NCBI GenBank assembly: GCA_045128915.1
Contig: JBGVIT010000022.1
Coordinates: 14,999-78,998 of the forward strand
Reading direction: 5' to 3'
DNA: 64,000 nucleotides
Source: RGIG9115 sp045128915
GTDB lineage: Bacteria > Bacillota > Clostridia > UBA1381
This document shows positions 51,273 to 60,163 of this stretch, piece by piece. The notes beneath the pieces were generated by a model, which saw only the letters and a program-made list of their open reading frames with translations, searched no databases and was not told the DNA's origin. How positions within the stretch are numbered: the first letter of the stretch is position 1; each line of letters starts with the position of its first letter. A program made the translations under genes and the position numbers.

Positions 51273-54200
51273 ATGGGTGAGTTTGTTCATCTTCATACAC
51301 ATACTGAATATAGTCTGCTGGACGGTGCAGCGAGCATACCCAAGCTGGTTTCAAGAGTAAAAGAGCTTGGAATGAGTGCTGTTGCCATAACCGATCACGG
51401 CAGTATGTTTGGTGTGGTTGATTTTTATAAGGAGGCAAAAAAGCAAGGCATACATCCTATCATAGGCTGCGAGGTATATGTAGCTCCTGAATCTCGCTTC
51501 GTTAAAACTCCCGGCACCGACGGAAAGTACAGTCATCTTGTACTTTTGGCAGAAAATGAAATTGGCTACAAAAATCTTATATACCTTGTTTCAAAAGGCT
51601 ATACCGAGGGATTTTATTATAAACCGAGAATAGATTTTGAGCTTCTGTCAGCACACAGCGAGGGCTTGATAGTTTTGTCTGCGTGCCTTGCGGGAAGTAT
51701 CCCTAAAAAGCTTTTATCAGGTGATTATAATGGCGCAGCTCTGGAAGTAAACAAATATATAGATGTATTCGGAAAGAATAATTATTTCATAGAGCTCCAG
51801 GATCATGGGATAAAGGAACAAAAGGAGATTATACCACAGCTTATACGTCTTGCAAGAGAAACCGGTGCAGGTCTTGTGGCAACAAATGACATTCATTATC
51901 TTACAAAGGATGATGCTAAGTATCAGGATATTCTTATGTGTATCCAGACGGAAAGAACTATCATGGATTCTGACCGTATGAGATTTGAAACAGAGGAGTT
52001 TTATATAAAATCTCCGGAGGAAATGGAGCAGCTTTTTTCATATATTCCTGAGGCTATAAGCAATACATCCGAGATTGCAAAAAGATGTAAGGTTGATTTT
52101 GATTTCAGCACAAGGCATCTCCCTGAATTTGATGTTCCCGGAGGCAAGGAACCTTTTGAATATTTAAAAGAGCTTTGCTATGAAGGACTTGAAAAAAGAT
52201 ACGGTGAAGATGCCGGAAAACATAGTGAAAGACTTGATTATGAACTATCAGTTATAAAACATATGGGTTTTGTAGATTATTTCCTGATAGTGTGGGATTT
52301 TATACGCTACGCCCGATCGGCTTCCGTGTCAGTAGGGCCCGGAAGAGGCAGTGCAGCAGGAAGTATTGTTTCGTATTGTCTTTACATTACAGATGTTGAT
52401 CCCATAAAGTACGGACTAATTTTTGAAAGATTTTTAAATCCCGAAAGAGTGAGCATGCCTGATATTGATATTGACTTTGCTCCTGAGGGCAGACAAAAGG
52501 TTATTGATTACGTTGTTGAAAAATACGGGATTGACCAGGTCTCACAGATTATTACCTTTGGAACAATGAAAGCAAAGCTTGTGGTTCGTGACGTAGCAAG
52601 AGCAATGGCTATGCCATATGCAAGAGCGGATATGGTTGCAAAGCTTATTCCAAATGATTTTAAAATAACTCTTGATGAAGCTCTGAAAACAAGTCCTGAG
52701 CTTAAGAACTTATATGATAATGACAAAGAGGTTCATGAGCTTATAACTGTATCAAGAGCTCTTGAAGGATTGCCGAGGCACGCATCAACTCATGCAGCAG
52801 GCGTGGTAATTACGGGAGAGCCTATAACAAATTACATTCCCGTATATGCAGGCAAGGACGCCGTAACTACCCAATTTACAAAAGACACCGTAGAAGAGCT
52901 TGGGCTTTTAAAAATGGACTTTCTCGGTCTTCGAAATCTTACTGTTATTGAAAATGCAGTTAAGCTTGTGGAGAAAACAAGAGGAACAAACCTTGATCTT
53001 GACAAGGTGGGTTATTCAAGCCCGGAAGTATATGAGCTTATATCATCAGGTAATACCGACGGAGTGTTTCAGCTTGAAAGTGACGGAATGAAGGTTTTCA
53101 TGCAGGAGCTGAAGCCTGACTGTCTTGAAGATATAATAGCCGGAATTTCCATTTACCGTCCTGGCCCGATGAACCAAAGACACAGCTATATCCACAACAA
53201 AAAGCATCCTGAGGATATAGTTTATAAGCATCCGCTTCTTGAGGATATACTGAATGTAACTTACGGATTTATGGTGTATCAGGAACAAGTGCTGCAAATT
53301 GTACGTACTCTTGCAGGCTACTCTCTTGGCAAGGCGGATTCCATGCGCCGTGTTATAAGCAAGAAAAAAACTGACCAGATGGAAATTGAACGAAAGAATT
53401 TCATATACGGTCTTGATGATGAAAATGGTAATGTTATAATAGATGGCTGTATAAGACGCGGCATAGATGAAAAGACGGCGTCCTCGATTTTTGATGAGAT
53501 GAGTGATTTTGCAAACTATGCATTTAACAAATCTCATGCAGCAGCTTATGCCGTTGTGGCATACAGAACAGCATATCTCAAAACATTCTACCCCGAAGAA
53601 TTTATGGCAGCTCTGATTTCAACCATTGAGGATCAGGGGAAGATAAATGCATATATCAGGAATTGTAAGGACATGGGAATCCGCAGACTTCCTCCCGATA
53701 TAAATGAAAGCTTTGACAGCTTTTCAGTATCCGACGGAGCCATACGCTTTGGCCTTTCCGCTGTTAAAAATGTAGGAAGAAGTGCTATTTTAAAAATAGT
53801 TGAGGAGCGGGAAAGAAACGGAAAGTTCCGAAACTTTTCAGATTTCCTTGAGCGCATGGCAGGAGGATATCTTAATAAGCGTGCTCTTGAATCCCTGATT
53901 ATGTGCGGTGCTTTCGATTCTATGGGCGTTAAGCGTTCGCAGCTTCTTCAGGTTTATGAGCTGGCGTTTGACGGTATTTCTCAGACCAAAAGACAGAATA
54001 TAGAAGGTCAGATGACGCTGTTTGATATGGGTGGTCATGAGGAAAGCTTTGATATTGAATATCCGGATGTAAAGGAGTTTGATAAACGGGAGCTTCTTGC
54101 AATGGAAAAGGAGATGACCGGAATATATTTTTCAGGGCATCCTATGGAGGAATATGAAGAAAAGGTACGCTCTGTTACAAGCGATAATATTTACAAGCTT

Positions 54201-54752
54201 ATAAGCGCTGCGGAAAAAGATGAAAACGGAGAATACTCCTATGTTGACGGCGGAGTAGCAGATGGTACTTCCATGACACTTTGTGCAATAATCAACTCAA
54301 AGAAAATAAAAACGACAAAAAGCGGTGCGCAAATGGCTTTCCTTGAAATAGAGGATTCCACAGGTACGGCAGAAGCCATTGTCTTCCCTAAGATATTCAA
54401 AGCACATGCTTCGAAGCTTATGGAGGGCAGCGTAGTTATGCTTTCGGGAAGTGCATCTGTTCGAAGCGATGAAACGCCGAAGTTAACTGTTGAGGATGTT
54501 AAAAACATTGACGATGTGCAGGCAAGACAGATTTCAAAGCTTTATATACGTCTCGCAACAAACAGTAGCGAAGCAGTAAGAGTTCTTGCTTCAATAGCCG
54601 GACGTAATAATGGAAATATACCGGTTATTCTGTATTTTGCAGACGAGAAAAAGTATGTTTCAGCACCTTCCCAATATAACGTAAACTGTTCGGAAGAATG
54701 TATAATTCAGCTAAAAAAAGCTTTTGGAGACAATAACGTTATAACAAAGTAG
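51273..54752 (+). CDS. dnaE: DNA polymerase III alpha subunit, DnaE1 type
   Basis: The 1159-residue polymerase has an N-terminal PHP domain (FVHLHTHTEYSLLDGA; AITDHGSMFG) and the catalytic aspartates in MPDIDIDFAPEGR. The family motifs GRGSAAGSIVSYCL and NKSHAAAYAVVAYRTAYLK are present. An OB-fold lies near 990-1070 (TKSGAQMAFLEIEDSTGTAEAIVF). Length and domain order match DnaE1 polymerases. It follows whiA closely and is not followed by a visible terminator before the mtrB promoter. Confidence 0.97.
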   Translation: MGEFVHLHTHTEYSLLDGAASIPKLVSRVKELGMSAVAITDHGSMFGVVDFYKEAKKQGIHPIIGCEVYVAPESRFVKTPGTDGKYSHLVLLAENEIGYKNLIYLVSKGYTEGFYYKPRIDFELLSAHSEGLIVLSACLAGSIPKKLLSGDYNGAALEVNKYIDVFGKNNYFIELQDHGIKEQKEIIPQLIRLARETGAGLVATNDIHYLTKDDAKYQDILMCIQTERTIMDSDRMRFETEEFYIKSPEEMEQLFSYIPEAISNTSEIAKRCKVDFDFSTRHLPEFDVPGGKEPFEYLKELCYEGLEKRYGEDAGKHSERLDYELSVIKHMGFVDYFLIVWDFIRYARSASVSVGPGRGSAAGSIVSYCLYITDVDPIKYGLIFERFLNPERVSMPDIDIDFAPEGRQKVIDYVVEKYGIDQVSQIITFGTMKAKLVVRDVARAMAMPYARADMVAKLIPNDFKITLDEALKTSPELKNLYDNDKEVHELITVSRALEGLPRHASTHAAGVVITGEPITNYIPVYAGKDAVTTQFTKDTVEELGLLKMDFLGLRNLTVIENAVKLVEKTRGTNLDLDKVGYSSPEVYELISSGNTDGVFQLESDGMKVFMQELKPDCLEDIIAGISIYRPGPMNQRHSYIHNKKHPEDIVYKHPLLEDILNVTYGFMVYQEQVLQIVRTLAGYSLGKADSMRRVISKKKTDQMEIERKNFIYGLDDENGNVIIDGCIRRGIDEKTASSIFDEMSDFANYAFNKSHAAAYAVVAYRTAYLKTFYPEEFMAALISTIEDQGKINAYIRNCKDMGIRRLPPDINESFDSFSVSDGAIRFGLSAVKNVGRSAILKIVEERERNGKFRNFSDFLERMAGGYLNKRALESLIMCGAFDSMGVKRSQLLQVYELAFDGISQTKRQNIEGQMTLFDMGGHEESFDIEYPDVKEFDKRELLAMEKEMTGIYFSGHPMEEYEEKVRSVTSDNIYKLISAAEKDENGEYSYVDGGVADGTSMTLCAIINSKKIKTTKSGAQMAFLEIEDSTGTAEAIVFPKIFKAHASKLMEGSVVMLSGSASVRSDETPKLTVEDVKNIDDVQARQISKLYIRLATNSSEAVRVLASIAGRNNGNIPVILYFADEKKYVSAPSQYNVNCSEECIIQLKKAFGDNNVITK

Positions 54753-54807
54753 TAAAAATGACTAAATATATTGTTGTTTAATGTAAATTTTGGTTGCAAT
54801 GTAGCTA

Positions 54808-54836
54808 TTGATTTTTTTGTACGGATGTTATACAAT
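54808..54836 (+). promoter_or_regulatory. Promoter of mtrB
   Basis: TTGATT at 54808-54813, 17-bp spacer, TACAAT at 54831-54836 with a TGTTA context. Confidence 0.7.
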
Positions 54837-54886
54837 AATCATAATTGGATTTTTATAACTTCTTATTTTTAAAGGAGATACCAAAT

Positions 54887-55117
54887 ATGGAAGATTACGC
54901 TAATTTCAGCGATTATATTGCTATTGAGGCATTGGAAGACGGTGTTACCATAATAGGTCTTACCCGAGGCAAAGATACCAGATTTCATCATACAGAAAAG
55001 CTGGATGCCGGGGAGGTTTATATAGCGCAGTTTACAGAAATGACATCTGCAATGAAAATCAGAGGCAAGGCAAAGATTTATACAAAACATGGTGTTATTG
55101 AGGCAGAAAAGAATTAA
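54887..55117 (+). CDS. mtrB: trp RNA-binding attenuation protein (TRAP)
   Basis: The 76-residue protein is easily aligned with Bacillus TRAP: DYIAIEALEDGVTIIGLTRG, DTRFHHTEKLDAGEVYIAQF, TEMTSAMKIRGKAK. The RNA-contact residues Lys37, Lys56 and Arg58 of Bacillus TRAP correspond to K38, K57 and R59 here. The tryptophan-pocket threonines and the conserved FHH segment are kept. TRAP forms an 11-subunit ring that binds GAG/UAG repeats in trp mRNA when tryptophan is bound. No trp gene, GAG-repeat leader or anti-TRAP gene is in this window. The ATG follows AAAGGAG. Confidence 0.92.
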   Translation: MEDYANFSDYIAIEALEDGVTIIGLTRGKDTRFHHTEKLDAGEVYIAQFTEMTSAMKIRGKAKIYTKHGVIEAEKN

Positions 55118-55129
55118 GGAGTAGCATAT

Positions 55130-55333
55130 ATGTGGATTGTTGTTTACCTTGTTAAAGGCAGAGAGTCTATGGTCTGTATAAGACATATGCTTGAGGATGC
55201 CGGAATAATTGTAATGTCTAAAAAGAAAACGTCAGATGATGAAAATCAGGCTTTTTATGAAATACTTGTACCGCAGACAGAGGTTGAAGCAGCTCAGGAA
55301 CTAATAATTATGAATGAGTCTGATAAGAAATAA
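55130..55333 (+). CDS. Small DUF2007-like protein
   Basis: The 67-residue protein (WIVVYLVKGRESMVCIRHMLEDAGIIVM..., ending FYEILVPQTEVEAAQELII) looks like the small alpha-beta proteins often found upstream of pfkA in Clostridia. They resemble DUF2007 signal-transducing proteins of unknown function. It lies 12 bases after mtrB and 30 bases before pfkA, so it is probably cotranscribed with both. The ATG follows AAGGAG. It lacks the zinc-binding cysteines of anti-TRAP. Confidence 0.65.
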   Translation: MWIVVYLVKGRESMVCIRHMLEDAGIIVMSKKKTSDDENQAFYEILVPQTEVEAAQELIIMNESDKK

Positions 55334-55363
55334 AAAAACATTCTGAAGAAGGGATTGAGATAT

Positions 55364-56338
55364 ATGAATAACAAAATCAAAACCATTGGTGTTCTTACAA
55401 GCGGAGGTGACGCTCCCGGTATGAACGCGGCAATAAGAGCCGTTGTCAGAACAGCGATTTTCAACGGAATTCGCGTAATGGGTGTAAAAAGAGGATATAA
55501 TGGCCTTATTAACGGTGATTTAATAGAAATGGACGCAAGAAGCGTTTCTGATATTCTCCAGAAAGGCGGAACAGACCTTATGACTGCTCGTTGCCTTGAG
55601 TTTAAAGAGCCGGCCGGAGTGCAGAAGGCTTACGAAATCGCAAAGGTTTTCGGGCTTGACGGACTTGTTGTTATAGGCGGTGACGGGTCATTCAGAGGCG
55701 CAAAGGATTTGTGCGCGGCAGGTTTGCCTACGGTTGCAATCCCCGGAACTATTGATAATGATATAGCGTGTACTGAATATACTATCGGTTACGATACATG
55801 TCTTAATACCGTTGCAGAATCTGTTGATAAGCTTCGTGACACATCAACCAGCCATGACCGTTGCTCCGTAATTGAGGTAATGGGCAGAAATGCAGGTTAC
55901 ATTGCAGCAAATGCAGCCGTTGCCTGCGGTGCGGAGGTTGTTCTTGTTCCTGAATACGAATGGAATTTTGATGAAGATGTTATAAGACCTATTCTTGAGG
56001 GTAAAGCAAGAGGAAAAAGACACAGCATTGTTATAGTAGCTGAAGGAATAGGCGGAGTAATAGAGCTTGCAAAAGAAATCGAAAAGAAGACCGGAATTGA
56101 ATCAAGAGCTACAATTCTCGGACACGTACAAAGAGGCGGACGTCCTACAATACGTGACAGAGTAACCGCAGGTCTTATGGGAGAATATGCAGTTGAGCTT
56201 CTTCTCAAAGGTGAGTGTAATCGTATTGTACGTCTTTTTGAAGGCAAGATTTGCGATATTGGTATAGAAGAAGGTCTTGCTATGAAGAAAACTCTTCCTG
56301 AAGCAATGATTAAAATTGCGAAAAAACTTTCTGTTTGA
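55364..56338 (+). CDS. pfkA: ATP-dependent 6-phosphofructokinase
   Basis: The 324-residue enzyme makes fructose-1,6-bisphosphate. GVLTSGGDAPGMNAAIRA, the ATP-type GGDGSFRGA (pyrophosphate enzymes have GGDDT), PGTIDNDI with the catalytic aspartate, and VEVMGR-like IEVMGRNAGYIA are present. I chose ATG 55364, 9 bases after AAGAAGGGA, rather than TTG 55355. Terminator follows. Confidence 0.96.
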   Translation: MNNKIKTIGVLTSGGDAPGMNAAIRAVVRTAIFNGIRVMGVKRGYNGLINGDLIEMDARSVSDILQKGGTDLMTARCLEFKEPAGVQKAYEIAKVFGLDGLVVIGGDGSFRGAKDLCAAGLPTVAIPGTIDNDIACTEYTIGYDTCLNTVAESVDKLRDTSTSHDRCSVIEVMGRNAGYIAANAAVACGAEVVLVPEYEWNFDEDVIRPILEGKARGKRHSIVIVAEGIGGVIELAKEIEKKTGIESRATILGHVQRGGRPTIRDRVTAGLMGEYAVELLLKGECNRIVRLFEGKICDIGIEEGLAMKKTLPEAMIKIAKKLSV

Positions 56339-56345
56339 TGTTTTT

Positions 56346-56385
56346 GGGATAGGATGCGTGTGATTTGCGCGGCCTATCCCTTTTT
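56346..56385 (+). terminator. Terminator of pfkA
   Basis: GGGATAGG pairs with CCTATCCC around a 19-base loop that has internal GCG/CGC pairing, followed by five T. Confidence 0.85.
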
Positions 56386-56407
56386 CCCATTAAGAAAGGA
56401 GCAAAAT

Positions 56408-57349
56408 ATGAAAATTGCCGTATTGGATAGCGCTACTCTGGGTAGCGATATGCACTTTGATATGATAACATCTCTTGGCGAAACTGTCATATATGAAACA
56501 ACTTCTCCCGAAGAGGTGGAAGCTCATATTTCAGACAACGATGTCATTATTATAAATAAAGTAAAAGTAAATGAATCGAATTTAAGCTCAGCTGCAAATC
56601 TTAAGCTTATTTGTGTTGCAGCAACGGGATATGATAATATAGATACTGAGTACTGCAAAAATCGCGGCATAGCCGTTTGCAACGTTGTGGGTTATTCCTC
56701 ACACAGTGTATCGCAAGTGACTGTTGCTATGGCGTTATCGCTTGCATGTCATCTCGGCGAATATGACAATTACAGTAAGTCAGGAAAATATACAGCAAGC
56801 GGCGTGCAAAACAGACTTGAACCTGTTTATTATGAGCTTGCAGGAAAAACATGGGGAATAATTGGGATGGGCAACATAGGTAAAATGGTTGCAAGAGCTG
56901 CAGAAGCCTTGGGATGTCGTGTGATTTACACAAGAAACCATAAGGATGAAAATTCAGTAGAGCTTGATGAATTGTTGAAAGAAAGTGACATAATATCAGT
57001 TCATACACCTCTCACGCCTGCAACAAAATCAATGATAGGTAAGAACGAGCTTGCCAAATGCCAAAAGAAGCCTATTTTGATTAACGTTGCAAGAGGTGCG
57101 GTGTTTGACGAAGAGGCAGTTAGTGAAGCTGTAAAATCAGGTGTAATTTCAGGCCTTGGAGTAGATGTTTATTCTCAGGAGCCATTTTCTGAAAATCATC
57201 CCTATAATACTTTAAAAGAATTTCCTAATGTAATTCTTACTCCTCATATGGCGTGGGGTGCTTATGAATCAAGAGTAAGATGTCTTACAGAGATTTCAGA
57301 AAACATAAAATCATTTTATTCAGGCGGAAACAAAGGAAGGATAGTATAA
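56408..57349 (+). CDS. D-isomer-specific 2-hydroxyacid dehydrogenase
   Basis: The 313-residue NAD-dependent enzyme has the catalytic arginine region NVARGAVFDEEAV, the Rossmann motif WGIIGMGNIGKMVARAAEALG and the histidine in ILTPHMAWGAYESR. It is closest in appearance to glycerate/hydroxypyruvate-type dehydrogenases; the substrate is uncertain. I chose ATG 56408 behind AAGAAAGGAG. The stop overlaps the proB start by one base (TAATG), so it may share a transcript with proline synthesis. Confidence 0.88.
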   Translation: MKIAVLDSATLGSDMHFDMITSLGETVIYETTSPEEVEAHISDNDVIIINKVKVNESNLSSAANLKLICVAATGYDNIDTEYCKNRGIAVCNVVGYSSHSVSQVTVAMALSLACHLGEYDNYSKSGKYTASGVQNRLEPVYYELAGKTWGIIGMGNIGKMVARAAEALGCRVIYTRNHKDENSVELDELLKESDIISVHTPLTPATKSMIGKNELAKCQKKPILINVARGAVFDEEAVSEAVKSGVISGLGVDVYSQEPFSENHPYNTLKEFPNVILTPHMAWGAYESRVRCLTEISENIKSFYSGGNKGRIV

Positions 57350-58167
57350 TGGAAAACGTTTACGAGCAGATAAAAAAATCTCAAAGAATAGTAGTTAAGG
57401 TGGGAACCTCCACCCTTACATATGAAACGGGCAAGCTGAACCTTAAAAGAATGGACCGTCTTGCCATGATTTTGTCGGACCTTCATAATCAGGGTAAGGA
57501 AATTATTCTGGTATCATCAGGTGCTATTGGCGTTGCAGTAGGGAAATTAGGGCTTTCCGAAAAACCGTCAGAAACCAAGTATAAGCAGGCTGTGGCAGCT
57601 GTGGGACAGTGCGAGCTTATGTTCTTGTATGATAAGCTTTTTTCGGAATACAACAATACAGTAGCTCAGATTCTGTTGACGAAAGATGATATTTCAATTC
57701 CGAGAAGAAAAAGGAACACTCAAAACACATTTAATGCACTTCTTGAAATGGGAATAATTCCTATTGTAAACGAAAATGACACCATATCTGTAGAAGAAAT
57801 CGAGTTTGGAGATAACGATACACTATCGGCAATAGTCGCAGACTTTGTTGATGCAGATTTGCTGGTGCTGTTTTCCGACATTGACGGTTTTTATGATTCA
57901 GATCCTCATAAAAACAAGGATGCCAAGCTTATTGAATGTGTTCAGGATATATCCGCAGTCCGCTCTCTTGCAGGGGGTGTAGGCTCAAACAGAGGAACGG
58001 GCGGTATGATAACGAAGCTTGATGCAGCGGAAATTGCAACAAACTCCGGAATAAATATGATTATTGCAAACGGAAATAATATAGACTGCTTGTATAACAT
58101 ACTCAAAGGTGAGAGCGTTGGTACGTTGTTTGTATCAAAAAATTATGCCGGTGGGGTGAATAATTAA
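57349..58167 (+). CDS. proB: Glutamate 5-kinase, short form without PUA domain
   Basis: The 272-residue kinase catalyses the first step of proline synthesis. RIVVKVGTSTLTYETGKLNL, VSSGAIGVAVGKLGL, IVNENDTISVEEIEFGDNDTLSA and FSDIDGFYDSDPHKN are diagnostic. The C-terminal PUA domain of longer forms such as that of E. coli is absent, which is common in this family. The open frame starts further upstream, but ATG 57349 with AAAGGAAGG is the family start. proA overlaps its stop. Confidence 0.95.
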   Translation: MENVYEQIKKSQRIVVKVGTSTLTYETGKLNLKRMDRLAMILSDLHNQGKEIILVSSGAIGVAVGKLGLSEKPSETKYKQAVAAVGQCELMFLYDKLFSEYNNTVAQILLTKDDISIPRRKRNTQNTFNALLEMGIIPIVNENDTISVEEIEFGDNDTLSAIVADFVDADLLVLFSDIDGFYDSDPHKNKDAKLIECVQDISAVRSLAGGVGSNRGTGGMITKLDAAEIATNSGINMIIANGNNIDCLYNILKGESVGTLFVSKNYAGGVNN

Positions 58168-59399
58168 TGACAGACCTTAGATTGATGGGTGAAATGGCTA
58201 AAAAAGCCGCATACGAGCTTGAAGGCTGTACATGTAAAGAAGCTGCTCTTTATGCCATAGCAGACGCTTTGGAAGAAAAAGCTGATTACATTCTTGCACA
58301 AAACAATAAAGATTTACAAAGCGCAGAGGGAAATGGCGTTCCAAAGCCTATGCTTGACCGTCTTAAACTGACAGAAGACAGAATACGCGCTATGGCTGAC
58401 GGAGTAAGAAAGGTTGCAGACCTTGACGATCCCATTGGCGAGGTGAAACGTATGTGGAAACGCCCGAATGGTATTGTAATCGGCGAAAAAAGAGTTCCTT
58501 TAGGTGTGGTTGCAATTATTTATGAAGCCCGTCCCAATGTTACAGCGGATGCAGCGGCGCTTTGCCTTAAAACATCTAACAGCGTAATCTTAAGAGGCGG
58601 AAAAGAAGCTATCAATTCAAACCTCGCCATAATGAAGGTTATGCAGGAGGCGGCATACGGAGCAGGAGTTCCTGAGGGAAGCCTGAATATAATTGATGAT
58701 ACTTCAAGAGAAACTGCAACAGCGCTTATGAAATTGTCTGAGTATGTAGATGTTCTCATTCCGAGAGGCGGAAAAGGTCTTATAAAATCGGTAGTGGAAA
58801 ATGCAACAGTTCCCGTAATCGAAACTGCTGCCGGAAACTGTCATGTATATGTAGAAAAAACTGCTGATGCGCAAATGGCAAAAGACATTCTTATAAATGC
58901 CAAGGTATCAAGACCATCTGTTTGCAACGCCTGCGAAACAGTACTTATAGACCGTGATTTTCCGCATATAACAATGCTTATTGATGCACTTGTTGAAAAG
59001 GGAGTAGAGGTTAGAGTATGTGAATCTGCTGCAAAGCTTTATCCCAATCTTCCTCTGGCATCGGAGGCTGATTGGTATGAAGAATATAACGATTATATAA
59101 TTGCTCTTAAGCTGGTTGACGGTATTGACGAGGCAATAAATCATATTAATAAATATAATACAAAACATTCCGAAGCTATTATAACAAAGGATTATGAGCT
59201 TTCTCAGAAGTTTTTAAGCCAGATTGATGCCGCTGCAGTATATGTTAATGCATCTACAAGATTTACCGACGGCTTTGAGTTTGGATTTGGTGCAGAAATA
59301 GGAATAAGCACTCAGAAAATCCATGCAAGAGGTCCTATGGGACTTGAAGCATTGACTTCTTATAAATATATTGTTTATGGAAATGGTCAGGTAAGATAA
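58167..59399 (+). CDS. proA: Gamma-glutamyl phosphate reductase
   Basis: The 410-residue NADPH enzyme makes glutamate-5-semialdehyde. The catalytic cysteine is in SRPSVCNACETVLID. VPLGVVAIIYEARPNVTADAA, LKTSNSVILRGGKEA and ARGPMGLEALTSYKY are typical. It is coupled to proB by a TAATG overlap. proC is not in the window. Confidence 0.96.
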   Translation: MTDLRLMGEMAKKAAYELEGCTCKEAALYAIADALEEKADYILAQNNKDLQSAEGNGVPKPMLDRLKLTEDRIRAMADGVRKVADLDDPIGEVKRMWKRPNGIVIGEKRVPLGVVAIIYEARPNVTADAAALCLKTSNSVILRGGKEAINSNLAIMKVMQEAAYGAGVPEGSLNIIDDTSRETATALMKLSEYVDVLIPRGGKGLIKSVVENATVPVIETAAGNCHVYVEKTADAQMAKDILINAKVSRPSVCNACETVLIDRDFPHITMLIDALVEKGVEVRVCESAAKLYPNLPLASEADWYEEYNDYIIALKLVDGIDEAINHINKYNTKHSEAIITKDYELSQKFLSQIDAAAVYVNASTRFTDGFEFGFGAEIGISTQKIHARGPMGLEALTSYKYIVYGNGQVR

Positions 59400-59421
59400 A
59401 GTTTAAAATTTTCATTTTAGA

Positions 59422-59450
59422 TTGACAAAGACTGTGGGTTATGATAGAAT
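59422..59450 (+). promoter_or_regulatory. Strong sigma-A promoter reading into the hairpin array
   Basis: TTGACA at 59422-59427, 17-bp spacer, TAGAAT at 59445-59450 with TGA before the -10. The next gene starts at 59717, so transcripts would carry a leader of about 260 nt that contains the whole array. Confidence 0.85.
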
Positions 59451-59472
59451 AGATTTAACATGGTTAAATCTA
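59450..59472 (+). repeat. 10-bp inverted repeat at the transcription start
   Basis: TAGATTTAAC, spacer ATG, GTTAAATCTA. It overlaps the last base of the -10 box and covers the expected start. It could be an operator or the first hairpin of the leader. Confidence 0.7.
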
Positions 59473-59476
59473 TTCA

Positions 59477-59655
59477 GCGATATAAATTCCTGACGGAATT
59501 TGCGATATGTACTTTGTACGCGATATATCTTCGATGCGATATGTGCCTGCGGCACGAGAAAAGGAATTTATGTCATATCGCAACGGAATAAAATGGAGTT
59601 ATATCGCATTTGAACAGAGTGAAAATATATCGCACGAACGGAGTGAGTATATCGC
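59477..59655 (+). repeat. Array of four GCGATAT and four ATATCGC units separated by variable palindromes
   Basis: Forward units lie at 59477, 59502, 59520 and 59536; inverted units at 59575, 59601, 59627 and 59649. Spacers after the forward units are self-complementary but differ in sequence: AAATTCC/GGAATTT (loop TGAC), GTAC/GTAC (loop TTT), ATC/GAT (loop TTC), GTGCC/GGCAC (loop TGC). Spacers between inverted units carry a shared core GAAC(A/G)GAGTGA closed by AAC/GTT, ATTT/AAAT or AC/GT. The RNA could form a row of small hairpins or one long nested stem. No protein-coding explanation fits. Confidence 0.85.
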
Positions 59656-59716
59656 TAAAAACAAGGTGCATCTTTTCTGTAACCTAATTATAGAATAGAC
59701 AAAAGGATGTGTTGTT

Positions 59717-60151
59717 ATGGCATTTGAATTATCTTTAACAAGAGACAGAGCGTTTGAACTGCTTGAGCTTACTGTCCATAACGGAGCGCGTCCTATTATG
59801 GTCATAGAGGATCCTGATGATATTGCCCATGAGATGTTTGTGGATTTGATATTTTCAGACAGAAAGGATACTGCTATTTTCGATTACAGCGAGTTTGTAA
59901 TGGACAGAGCATTTAGTATGGACAAAATCAAAGAGCTTACATCATATTGCTTTGTGATAATTGAAAATGTTAAGCATCTGTACGGCAAATCTGCCACATC
60001 AAAGATTCTGGCAGACTTTGTAAAATGCATGAGCGAGGAAAGCACAGCGGTTGTTTTTATCGGCAAGCGTACTATGTACGACATGGCTGAATTTATAGAG
60101 CAGGCAGGAGAATACGTTAATTATATAATAAAAATAGATAAAGAAGATTAA
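59717..60151 (+). CDS. Unknown protein resembling part of a DnaA/Hda-type AAA+ domain without a P-loop
   Basis: The 144-residue protein (start AFELSLTRDRAFELLELTV) has alternating strands and helices. SEFVMDRAFSMDKIKEL, SYCFVIIENVKHLYGKSATSKILADFV and STAVVFIGKRTMYDMAEF follow the pattern of the DnaA segment around Walker B and sensor 1 (IDDIQ-FLAGK-T). The Walker A GxxxxGKT is absent, and the Walker B acids are replaced by IEN. I call this a weak similarity. The gene lies downstream of the hairpin-array leader and 12 bases before a TPR protein gene and ricT. AAGGATGTG precedes the ATG. Confidence 0.6.
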   Translation: MAFELSLTRDRAFELLELTVHNGARPIMVIEDPDDIAHEMFVDLIFSDRKDTAIFDYSEFVMDRAFSMDKIKELTSYCFVIIENVKHLYGKSATSKILADFVKCMSEESTAVVFIGKRTMYDMAEFIEQAGEYVNYIIKIDKED

Positions 60152-60163
60152 AGGGAGCTTGTT

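Noticed and set aside
55130..55333. Anti-TRAP, because it follows mtrB
   Set aside because: The protein has a single cysteine and lacks the CxxCxGxG zinc motifs of anti-TRAP.
59477..59655. CRISPR array
   Set aside because: Units are 7 bp, occur in both orientations, and spacers are self-complementary and of uneven length; no cas genes are present.
59507..59698. 63-codon open frame (MYFVRDISSMRYVP...) inside the hairpin array
   Set aside because: It is read through GCGATAT repeats and palindromic spacers, has no ribosome site, and its residues only reflect the repeats.
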